Of a stretch of DNA of 62,678 nt, positions 52,280 through 60,601 are shown in pieces; the stretch's first letter is position 1; each line of letters opens with the position of its first letter. The notes under the pieces are model-generated. The model worked only from the letters and a program-made list of their open reading frames with translations. It was not told the DNA's origin and ran no database searches. Both the position numbers and the translations under genes were made by a program. Origin of the DNA: Acidimicrobiaceae bacterium (GTDB lineage: Bacteria; Actinomycetota; Acidimicrobiia; Acidimicrobiales; RAAP-2); the NCBI GenBank assembly GCA_003167415.1, contig PMTF01000028.1, positions 1 through 62,678 of the forward strand. The letters run 5' to 3'.

Positions 52280-53698
52280 TCATTCAACCGCAACAATTCT
52301 CCATCGCCACTTTGAGTGGAACAAAAGCGCTCTCAAACTCACGCGAGTATTTGCCCGTCCGTATTCTGAGAGCAACTGCAATCCCATTTCATTTCCTGGG
52401 TCCCGTCTAAGCAGATTTCTCAGGAAGGAGTTCCTAATCTTGATAAGGCGCGCCGCGGAACGTCGTGCACCCCGGCTACCGTCTCCGAAATCGAGATACG
52501 TGTACGACATCAGATTCGTCAATCGAATCCACACCAGAGCATCTGCCTGAGTCATTGCCGACACTATTTTTCTACTCTCCATCATGCGAAATGCATCAAA
52601 TTCTCGGTCTATTGCAAACTGGAAGAATCTCAATGATTGTTCTTTCTCTGGCAATCTTCTGGAAATCACAATCGCACTTAGCGTGCATAATCGAGAAGCC
52701 ATATTGCGGGGAAGTGCGGCATACTCGGATATGTCGACTACGAGTTCAAGGTATTTTTTCTCGACAATTGACCAAGATTCATAGAGCTGCAAATCCTTGA
52801 GCAACTCAGCCTCCATGCCTGACTTCCGAATCAACATCTCTAACTCGTAACGTCTTACTCTCGCGGACCGTGGCACCAATTTGAGCCATTGCGAAACTAC
52901 GTTCAAGATGTCCTTCAGTCGTTCAAGATCTACTTCTACAGACGATTGTGCGTCGTTTTGCAGCTCGTACACGAGTCCGCTGAAATCAAGGTCGTACCTT
53001 TCGTATTCTTCTCCAAGCAATGCAAATGGTTCGATCCATATGACACCACATTCAGGGGGATTCTCGGACTGACGATTGAAATTAGGAACCTGGCGATACC
53101 TATTTGACAAATTGCTATAACCCAACTCGGCACCCCAAAAGTCAATGTCGGCTAGTAATTCCTCAAAGCCTTCAATTCGCTCAATGAGATGCGTCCGAGA
53201 AACTTCTCGGACCACTGCCTTCAGAGTCTCAATGGCTTCGGCGGGTCGATCGGACCATCCTTGAACATTCGACAAACCAAGTCCGGCAACAATTAGTTGA
53301 TTGATGAAGCACGCTGTACGCGGACCGCTTCGACCCATTTCGTATTCACGTGCAAGGGAAAGAGCAAGGGAGTACTGAGTTTCCGACTGTATCAACATGC
53401 CGTGATCACTGAGCATTTCTCCCATTACACATTTCACCCAAATCATTAGGTGCAATAGTTCACTCGACGTGGAATCGAGGTCCTCCTCGATAACGCCCTC
53501 CAAGCGCGCAACAACCAAATGTAAGTGCTGCAGCGCAACATCCACTTGATCGAGGGCATAGAGACGTTGCGCTTCTGACACCGCCTCAATTACACCATTC
53601 TCATCCACGCGACCATCAATTCTCTTAGCCACAGGGATAGGTCTACTATCCCGCAGCAAAGACCGGGAGCGGGATTGGAAGCGGGAATGGACCGACAT
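52280..53698 (-). CDS. Unrecognised helical protein encoded after the RHS gene
   Basis: The frame gives 472 aa from ATG 53698, overlapping the RHS gene end by 53 bp; GTG 53632, just after the RHS stop, gives 450 aa. There is no signal peptide. Alternating amphipathic helices (AQRLYALDQVDVALQHLHLVVARL, SETQYSLALSLAREYEM, ADALVWIRLTNLMSYTYLDFGDGS) look TPR-like. AT-rich codons set it apart from the chromosome. I do not recognise a family. In RHS loci the gene following the toxin is often its immunity protein, but those are usually short; a TPR-type regulator or effector is equally possible. Confidence 0.6.
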   Translation of the reverse strand: MSVHSRFQSRSRSLLRDSRPIPVAKRIDGRVDENGVIEAVSEAQRLYALDQVDVALQHLHLVVARLEGVIEEDLDSTSSELLHLMIWVKCVMGEMLSDHGMLIQSETQYSLALSLAREYEMGRSGPRTACFINQLIVAGLGLSNVQGWSDRPAEAIETLKAVVREVSRTHLIERIEGFEELLADIDFWGAELGYSNLSNRYRQVPNFNRQSENPPECGVIWIEPFALLGEEYERYDLDFSGLVYELQNDAQSSVEVDLERLKDILNVVSQWLKLVPRSARVRRYELEMLIRKSGMEAELLKDLQLYESWSIVEKKYLELVVDISEYAALPRNMASRLCTLSAIVISRRLPEKEQSLRFFQFAIDREFDAFRMMESRKIVSAMTQADALVWIRLTNLMSYTYLDFGDGSRGARRSAARLIKIRNSFLRNLLRRDPGNEMGLQLLSEYGRANTRVSLRALLFHSKWRWRIVAVE

Positions 53699-56600
53699 GG
53701 GGGAAACGCAATTGCGGTGGCGCTGGAATGCGACTCACGACCCAGTGCAAGGCGCGTGATGGCGCGAGGAACACGCCGCCAACGTCTCCCCAGAACGAGG
53801 ATTTACCGGGCTCGTGTCGTTTGGCGAGCTTTGGATTCTTTACCTTCGTATCGTCAAAGGTTTTGGCCGAGATTTCCCCGGGCCCAGGCCCACCTCCCGG
53901 TTCGTTTGCCCTGAATAGCGACAAGCAATTTATCGTCGCAGCCAATACGAGACATGCGACCCATCTACCGCTCCCCGCCACGTCACCGAGAGGGTCCGTG
54001 CTGTTCAGTGGGTCGTCGCCCAAAAAGACGTACGGTTGGTTTGTTGCGTCGAACAATGGATCAACACTCATGAATTGATCCGTCGACGGGTCGTAATAGC
54101 GGTCAATGAGGTAGATCAGGCCGGTTGAATCCGTGTAGGAACCCTGAAAGCCGAAGGGTGTGACATCACTTCCCGATTTGATCGTCTGCTTGCCGTACGG
54201 CGAATAAACCGCCAGCTCATCGGTCGCGCCCGATGAGCTGAAGACGCCTTGTACACCAGTCTGATTCGCAACGAGGAACACCGCCGTTGAGCCACTGGCA
54301 GTGGTGGTGATCTGTTCGATCGGCGCGGTGCCACCGAAGAGTAGGTCGCCGTATATGTAGCTGACGTTCGTCGTCGAACCTGGTGTCAGTGAACTCGTGG
54401 CCGCGTCGTTGATGTTCAGCGGTAGTGAACCGCCCGACACGGTGTCCCAGGTCGAGTCGGTCGTCAGAGTAGTTGGAGTTGCCGAAGCAATCACTAGTGC
54501 TCCGACCGACACTGAGGTTCCCGTAGGCGACTGCGACGCGGTTGGACTACTCACGCTCGAAACGTTTGGGTTGAACGCAACCACCTTGTTGCCCGACGCT
54601 GTGACGACGTACGTGAAGCCACTCGTTGAGCCAGCCGCTCCAGAGATTGGCACGTGCGCGTAGCCAACGTAGGCTTCACCAGAGTGAGTCGGACTTAACA
54701 TCGGGTACGCCACCGTCGTGGACGAGGTGTCGTTGTGCGAATTTCCTACTACGTCATCGGACCACACGGTTGACGCTCCCGTGCCATTCGTGTACTCCTG
54801 AGCGTCCAGTTCAACGCCAGTTGAACCAATAGTTCCCGAGTAGGTAACGGTGATCGTCGAACTGCCGGTCGTGGTCACCGTTCCGAGCCACATCTCAATA
54901 TCTTCTCCGTCAAAGGTGCTCGTCGACTTTTGCCACGTCGCCCCGCCACCGCTCACGGAGGCGATGGTGATCGACGACGAATTGATTGACGCCATCAGAA
55001 CAAGGGCGTCGCCCACGTTCTGGGGATTCACCGACAAGGTCGTCCTCCCCGGCGTGCCGGAGCCCTGCTGCAATGTACCGACCGCGGAAATCGTGCCTGC
55101 GGCCGTACTGGCGGTCGACGTGGTCGTGCGTAGTCCGTCACCGTTGTAGGTGTAGCTAGTACCGTTAGCGGGTGTTGAGCCGCAGTTCGTCGCTGCCGTG
55201 CTCGCGTCGCAGAGTTCGCCGTAAGGGTTCCACGCGTAGTCGGTTGTCGTCGTGCCTGACCCAGTTGTGGTCGCAGCGCTCGCCCGCTCTCCGTTAGCCG
55301 AATAGGTGTAGTTGGTCTCCACTGAGGCCGATGGCGGCGAAGAACACGAGTTCGTCGAGGAGACGTTGACCGACCAACACAGCTCGTCGCCCACGTTGTA
55401 GGCGAATGACGTGGTTGAACTGGACGGGGGCACGTCCTGGGTGATCTCTCCGTTCGCCGCCACCGTATACGTGTCGTTGCTCGTCGATGAGCCAAGGTTC
55501 GTGGCCGAAGTAATTTGATTGTTCTGGTTGTAGGCCGTCGAGGCCGAGGTCGAGCCGTTTATGTCCGTCGTGGCCACTCGCTGGTCATTGTCGTAGGTCC
55601 AACTGTCGCTGATGGCCGAACCGGCGCTGAGGCTTGTGAGCTCGCCGTTGTTGTCATAGCCGTAGTTGGCGGTTACACCCGTTAACGACGGATACGCAAT
55701 GGTGGAGGGAGCGTTTGGCGTCGAACTATTGCTGTAGGTGTAACCGGTCGTATTAGCCAACCAGTCCGCCACGCTCGAGACACGTCCCAGCGCGTCATAA
55801 CTCCTCGTCACGATGGTATTCGTGGCTGACGCCGGCGAATTGCAGTTCGTTGACGTGCTGACCGGATAGGCGGTACATGAGACCTCGCCGTCATGGTTGT
55901 AGGCGTAGTTCAATGTCTTGCCATCGCCGTCGGTCGTGCTCGTGAGTTGACCTTGGGTGTAGGTGTAAGTGGTCGTTTGACTCCACGCGGTCGGCGTCGC
56001 CGGATTGCCTGTGTTGTCGCTCATAGAAGTGCGCTCATCGGCGTTGTTGTACCCGTATTGCGTGACCCCGGCCGCGCTCGGTCCCTGGCCGCACGAAAAT
56101 TGAACGAGCGAGGGCATTTTGTTGCAGACCTCACCATTGGGGTTGTAGTTCTCCGTCACCCCTGTGCCGTCGGGATTGACGGTCGTCACGAGGTCGCCAG
56201 CCGCGTCGAAGACGAACTTGGTGGTGGCGCCCATCGAGTTGACGGATCTGGTTACGAGCGTCGGATATGACGCGTCCTCGTACGAGTTCGTTGTCGTGTT
56301 CCCGCTGGGATCAGTGATCGTTAACTTGTTGCCCAACGCGTCGTAGGTCGCGGCGCTGTCACCGCTCGGCGTTGTCGAACACTGCGTACTGCCCGGTGTT
56401 GGAGCCGCATCACCGTAGACGCAAGCTTCACCGTAGTCGTTGTACGCGCTGTACTGGACTGCGGTAATGCCCGCGTCTTGTACCTCGGTGGGCGAGTTCG
56501 GATACGCGAGATCGGCGTAGTAGTTGGAGGTGACATTACCCTTCGAGTCCGCCGTCTGGAATACATTCGTTGTTCCTGGCTCATAGGTCCAGCTCGTCGA

Positions 56601-59345
56601 ACCTCGCGTGCTGCTCGCCACACAACTAGCTCCAAAGCTCCCAGAGGCAAGTAGTTGATAACAGGGCCGATTGTCCCCGTCGTAGAGGGTGGTAGTGAAG
56701 ACCGACGGGGTAACGCTGTTGTTGCCGGAACTAGCGAGGTTTCCCGCCGCGTCGTACGCGTATTGCGTGGTGATGCTGCCAGGCTGATAGCGATAGGACG
56801 GCACTGAGGTGTGTGACACGTACGCGTAGGAGGTCGCGTAGGAGTTCGACGAGGACTGCGAACCCGACTGGCCGGCAGGTGGAATCTGCCAGAGGATGTC
56901 GCCCATCAAGTTGTACGACGCCGTCGTCGTCTGCGGATCGGCGCTCGCGCCAGTATCGCCGGCGTCAATCGTCTGGCCCGCGACGTCGCCCTGTTCGTCG
57001 TAGTTATACGTGGTCGCACCCGTCGGCGCCCCGACGGCGCCGGAATCGTAGGTCGTGTAACTGCTGGTACACGACGGAGGCGCCGTGGAAGAGGTCCATC
57101 CCAGCCTTTGTGCCAGAGCCGGCGATACCTCATAGCAGAGCAGTGAGTAGTTGGCGTAGTAGCCGTAGTAGGTGATATTGCCTAAGGGGTCGATCGCCGT
57201 CACCGCCTGTCCAAACGAGTCATACGTGTACCGCGACGATCCGCTCGGAGGACTACTCGACGGGTTCGACGACGGACCGGGATAACTCCAGGCCAACTCC
57301 GGGATATTGAGCGAGGTCGACTCGTTGAAAGACGACGTCGCCACGTCCCCCAGCGGGTCGGTGGTCGAAATGATGTTGCCCGCGGGGTCCGTGATGATGG
57401 TCTCGGATTGCAAGTTCGGGCTCGAACCCTGAAGCGTGTTGGGGTAGGTGATCTGCTCGGAGGTGTTTGCGGCTCCGTTGCCGAGGTTCCAGTTGTAGAG
57501 CCAGGTCTCCACTTCGCTCGGGTTGCTCTGAGAACCGAGTTGCGTGGAGGTCTCGAGGCCACTGGTGTATTGGTCGACCTCTTTGGGGATGTCCGCAGCC
57601 ACCGTCGTGGGCCAGGACGTTGCGGTACAGGTCGTGGTCGAATTCGGGCACTCGGCGGGATAGAGAATGGTCGTCGTCTGGGTGTCGCCCGATCCAGTGC
57701 ATTGACCCGTCGAACAGGCACTGGTGTACGAGTATGAGGTGGTTGCCGGATTCGTCGGCATGCCGTCTTCTAGTGAGGCGACCATGCCGGGTTGCGAGCC
57801 CGTCGACGACGTATAGGTGATCGTAGTTGAATGCAACGCCCCTGCCACCACGCCCGAGGGCGACGTCGCGTCGGGGTCGTAGATCTCCACCATGTTGCTG
57901 CTGTAAGGGCTGGAAGACGCGGAGTACTCATAGGTCCACGTCGAGGTGCCCGTGCCCGTCGGACTCGGCTCGGTAACGCTCGTCAGGTTGTTCGGCCGCG
58001 ACGACGAACTGTACGTCAAGGAATAGGTGCTTCCCGAAGGATCGATGACCTCAGTAACCTCACTCACGCTGTTGAGCACCTCAACGATGTCCCGGCCGTC
58101 GTGGGCGTCGACAATAGTGCAGCCGTAAGTCGCCGTTCCCGGGCACGCGTTACTTAAGGTAACTCCGCCCTCGCTGGTCGTTCCCGCGCTCACCGAGTAG
58201 TACTCAAGGCCCTGCGCTGGCGAGCCACCAGAAACCGACAGGGCCGCGTTGGACGTCACTCCTTCTAACTGACCGTTCCATGCGTAATTCTGAATTGAAT
58301 CACCGCCGCTCACTTGAAACGTGAATCCGGTACCGGGAGTCTCACTCAGTTGACCCTGAACGCTGCCGAGCGCACAGAAGTTATACGTTGAACCGGAGAT
58401 CGTGTACTTGGCGGTGAAGGGATAGTCGCCGGAGAACTTGGTGGGGTCACCAGACAACTGGCATGAAGTCGAAGCACCACTGTTAGAAGATTCGTTAAAG
58501 GTGACTTGAGACCCGTTTCCTTGATTGACGATCACGCTTTGGCCCGACGTCGTCACGGAGGAACTGAAGTTGGAACTCCAGCCCTCGCCAAAGGCGAGCC
58601 CACTGGTGCTGTTCGCCAAGTCCGACTGAGCTAGTTGCGCGTCATATCCGAGTGACAACGAGAGATCACCGCCAATCGCGGGAGCGTCGAAGAGCGTATT
58701 GGATGTCGAGAAGTCTCCCGTCATCACGTCCACGTTGCTGCCGGAATCCAGGGTGTTCGAGGGCGGGGCGCTACCCGTCACGTCCGATGCGGCGCACGTG
58801 TAGCAGGTGACTGAAGGGTTGGTGTCACCGTAGAAAGCACCGGCCGTATAGGGCGCCTCCGACAAGCCGCTCACCCTCGCGCGAAGTCCTCCGTGCCACA
58901 TTGGTACGCCCGACTTGGTTACGAGTGCTACGTCGCCGTCATTGTCAATCTTGAGATAAGACGGAGTAGTCGCCTCGGATCCGTGACTGACGTGATTGGC
59001 CGCGCGACGTGTCGAGTTCGCCGGAAGCAGGGCGCGCGCGATTTCCGTGACCGCTCCACTTCGCCACGCCACACGACCGTTTTTGAGAATCTCGATCCGG
59101 CCGCCGGTGAACACGTCGACTCGGAAGACGCCGGACGAAGATTCTGCCCGCGCGCCCGGACGAAGCGTCGTTCCTACGTAGAGTCTGGAGGGACCAGAAG
59201 GTGTGCGCGGCGCAGCAGCTCCGGCGGTGAGCGGCACCGCCATCGAGATAACCAATGTGGCCGCCACCGAGGTCACGAGCAGTGAACCGCTTAGCCTCAC
59301 CCAGCCGGGTCGCGAGATCTTTGTGGGCGTCGAGATGGACATCAT
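53646..59345 (-). CDS. Secreted RHS/YD-repeat protein
   Basis: The 1,899-aa protein starts at ATG 59345 (MMSISTPTKISR), fixed by an ATGA junction with the BNR gene; the frame extends 42 codons further upstream but that part lies inside the BNR gene. A Sec signal (LLVTSVAATLVISMAVPLTAGAAA) is followed by many YD-type strands (YTYDSFGQAVTAIDPLGNITYYGY, YDAAGNLASSG), and the RHS core closing motif FGFQGSYTDSTGLIYLIDRY...DPLFDATNQPYVFLGDDPLNSTDPLG near 53985-54165. A ~200-aa non-YD insert lies at about 54480-55105. The C-terminal ~113 aa tip (WVACLVLAATINC ... PLPVFAAG) would be the variable toxin or effector end; I recognise no fold in it. Confidence 0.9.
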   Translation of the reverse strand: MMSISTPTKISRPGWVRLSGSLLVTSVAATLVISMAVPLTAGAAAPRTPSGPSRLYVGTTLRPGARAESSSGVFRVDVFTGGRIEILKNGRVAWRSGAVTEIARALLPANSTRRAANHVSHGSEATTPSYLKIDNDGDVALVTKSGVPMWHGGLRARVSGLSEAPYTAGAFYGDTNPSVTCYTCAASDVTGSAPPSNTLDSGSNVDVMTGDFSTSNTLFDAPAIGGDLSLSLGYDAQLAQSDLANSTSGLAFGEGWSSNFSSSVTTSGQSVIVNQGNGSQVTFNESSNSGASTSCQLSGDPTKFSGDYPFTAKYTISGSTYNFCALGSVQGQLSETPGTGFTFQVSGGDSIQNYAWNGQLEGVTSNAALSVSGGSPAQGLEYYSVSAGTTSEGGVTLSNACPGTATYGCTIVDAHDGRDIVEVLNSVSEVTEVIDPSGSTYSLTYSSSSRPNNLTSVTEPSPTGTGTSTWTYEYSASSSPYSSNMVEIYDPDATSPSGVVAGALHSTTITYTSSTGSQPGMVASLEDGMPTNPATTSYSYTSACSTGQCTGSGDTQTTTILYPAECPNSTTTCTATSWPTTVAADIPKEVDQYTSGLETSTQLGSQSNPSEVETWLYNWNLGNGAANTSEQITYPNTLQGSSPNLQSETIITDPAGNIISTTDPLGDVATSSFNESTSLNIPELAWSYPGPSSNPSSSPPSGSSRYTYDSFGQAVTAIDPLGNITYYGYYANYSLLCYEVSPALAQRLGWTSSTAPPSCTSSYTTYDSGAVGAPTGATTYNYDEQGDVAGQTIDAGDTGASADPQTTTASYNLMGDILWQIPPAGQSGSQSSSNSYATSYAYVSHTSVPSYRYQPGSITTQYAYDAAGNLASSGNNSVTPSVFTTTLYDGDNRPCYQLLASGSFGASCVASSTRGSTSWTYEPGTTNVFQTADSKGNVTSNYYADLAYPNSPTEVQDAGITAVQYSAYNDYGEACVYGDAAPTPGSTQCSTTPSGDSAATYDALGNKLTITDPSGNTTTNSYEDASYPTLVTRSVNSMGATTKFVFDAAGDLVTTVNPDGTGVTENYNPNGEVCNKMPSLVQFSCGQGPSAAGVTQYGYNNADERTSMSDNTGNPATPTAWSQTTTYTYTQGQLTSTTDGDGKTLNYAYNHDGEVSCTAYPVSTSTNCNSPASATNTIVTRSYDALGRVSSVADWLANTTGYTYSNSSTPNAPSTIAYPSLTGVTANYGYDNNGELTSLSAGSAISDSWTYDNDQRVATTDINGSTSASTAYNQNNQITSATNLGSSTSNDTYTVAANGEITQDVPPSSSTTSFAYNVGDELCWSVNVSSTNSCSSPPSASVETNYTYSANGERASAATTTGSGTTTTDYAWNPYGELCDASTAATNCGSTPANGTSYTYNGDGLRTTTSTASTAAGTISAVGTLQQGSGTPGRTTLSVNPQNVGDALVLMASINSSSITIASVSGGGATWQKSTSTFDGEDIEMWLGTVTTTGSSTITVTYSGTIGSTGVELDAQEYTNGTGASTVWSDDVVGNSHNDTSSTTVAYPMLSPTHSGEAYVGYAHVPISGAAGSTSGFTYVVTASGNKVVAFNPNVSSVSSPTASQSPTGTSVSVGALVIASATPTTLTTDSTWDTVSGGSLPLNINDAATSSLTPGSTTNVSYIYGDLLFGGTAPIEQITTTASGSTAVFLVANQTGVQGVFSSSGATDELAVYSPYGKQTIKSGSDVTPFGFQGSYTDSTGLIYLIDRYYDPSTDQFMSVDPLFDATNQPYVFLGDDPLNSTDPLGDVAGSGRWVACLVLAATINCLSLFRANEPGGGPGPGEISAKTFDDTKVKNPKLAKRHEPGKSSFWGDVGGVFLAPSRALHWVVSRIPAPPQLRFPHVGPFPLPIPLPVFAAG

Positions 59346-60601
59346 CGCACCTGGTCCTTCTGCGTACGCACTTGAGGGGTCACTGGGACAGCAACCCCGC
59401 CCACCGTTGACACCGACACCGATTGGTTGCCATCCTGTCCCACGAACACGCAACTGGTGGACGAGTAACAACTGAGTGCGCTAAAGGCTGTTGCCGGGGA
59501 GCCAAAGGAGGAATCAGGACTCCACGTGGAAGCCGAGGTCGTCGTAAGAACCCGAAGCGCATATCCATCTTCGGCCGAGCCCACGGCGACGCACGCCGTA
59601 CTGGAACAAGAGACCGTGTTCACCGTTCCTGAACCGCTCGGCATCGAGGTTGGCTCCCAGCGAGCCCCTCCATCGGTGGTGACGACCTCGTAGCCGGTGG
59701 CACCGGGACCCTGGGAGACGGCCGGGTTGCCACCGACCGCGACGCATGTCGTCGCTGACTCGCACGAGACCGAACGCAACACGCCAGTTCCACCGCTCAC
59801 CGTGCGCGCAGCCCAGGTCTTTCCGCCGTCGTTACTGACGACGATTGACGCACCCACCGCCACGCAAAATGACGAGGTCGGACAGTCGACCGAACCTAAG
59901 GCCCCGAAGTTGGTGGGCAGGATCGGCACGCTCCAGGCGATTCCACCATCCGATGAGAGCAAAAGCTGGCCGGAGAAGGGTCCGTTTTGACTCGGCGACA
60001 CTCCGACACTCACACAGGTCGCCGAACTCGGACAACTAACGCCGAGCAAGGTGGTGTTCGCGGTGGGAATTGATGACGAAGTCCATGTCTTGCCGCCGTC
60101 GCTCGATTGCACCGTCGCACCCTGTCCGACGGCCACGCAGATCGACGCGCTCTCGCAGTCGACGGCGTTGAGTTCGGGTTCGTTCTGATCGAGTACGCCT
60201 TGAGTCCAAGTGCCACCATCATCTTGAGAGGTGGAAGCGACCGCGTTGAGATCGCCGTCGCCGCCGACTGCCACGCACTCATTCGACGTGGGGCACGATA
60301 CGCCGTTGAAACTGCCCAGACCGTCGAAGGCTCCGCCTGACGTCGCAACAATCGGTGCGCCTGATTCGTCGCGGGGAGTAATCCACCGACCAAGGAGGTG
60401 GTCAGCACCAGTCGGCACAGTGTGCTCTACCTTGGTCGATGAGGTCGGACCCGAAAATCCGCCACTCGAGCCAACGGCGGCGACGGACACCGAGGCCAAA
60501 ACCACTATCGCTCCGGCGACAACTGCCGACACCACGAGGGACGGGTGCGAACTTCGGCGACCTTGCGCGCGATGAACGACTCGGTGTGATCGCTTGATCA
60601 T
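59342..60601 (-). CDS. Secreted seven-repeat BNR-like beta-propeller
   Basis: Read from MIKRSHRVVH at ATG 60601, with AGGAGG 5 nt upstream and an ATGA junction with the previous gene, the 419-aa protein has a signal peptide (LVVSAVVAGAIVVLASVSVAAVG) and seven similar repeats. Each repeat carries V-S-C-x5-C-V-A-V-G (for example GVSCPTSNECVAVGG, AVDCESASICVAVGQ, ALSCYSSTSCVFVGQ), and most end in an SxDGGxTW Asp-box. The Cys pairs suggest a disulfide in each blade. Likely a surface-bound adhesin or carbohydrate binder. The 135 codons upstream of ATG 60601 overlap the FN3 gene and are not coding. Confidence 0.9.
   Translation of the reverse strand: MIKRSHRVVHRAQGRRSSHPSLVVSAVVAGAIVVLASVSVAAVGSSGGFSGPTSSTKVEHTVPTGADHLLGRWITPRDESGAPIVATSGGAFDGLGSFNGVSCPTSNECVAVGGDGDLNAVASTSQDDGGTWTQGVLDQNEPELNAVDCESASICVAVGQGATVQSSDGGKTWTSSSIPTANTTLLGVSCPSSATCVSVGVSPSQNGPFSGQLLLSSDGGIAWSVPILPTNFGALGSVDCPTSSFCVAVGASIVVSNDGGKTWAARTVSGGTGVLRSVSCESATTCVAVGGNPAVSQGPGATGYEVVTTDGGARWEPTSMPSGSGTVNTVSCSSTACVAVGSAEDGYALRVLTTTSASTWSPDSSFGSPATAFSALSCYSSTSCVFVGQDGNQSVSVSTVGGVAVPVTPQVRTQKDQVR

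Noticed and set aside
59346-59471. 42-codon upstream extension of the RHS frame
   Set aside because: It lies inside the propeller gene; the ATGA junction and signal peptide define ATG 59345.
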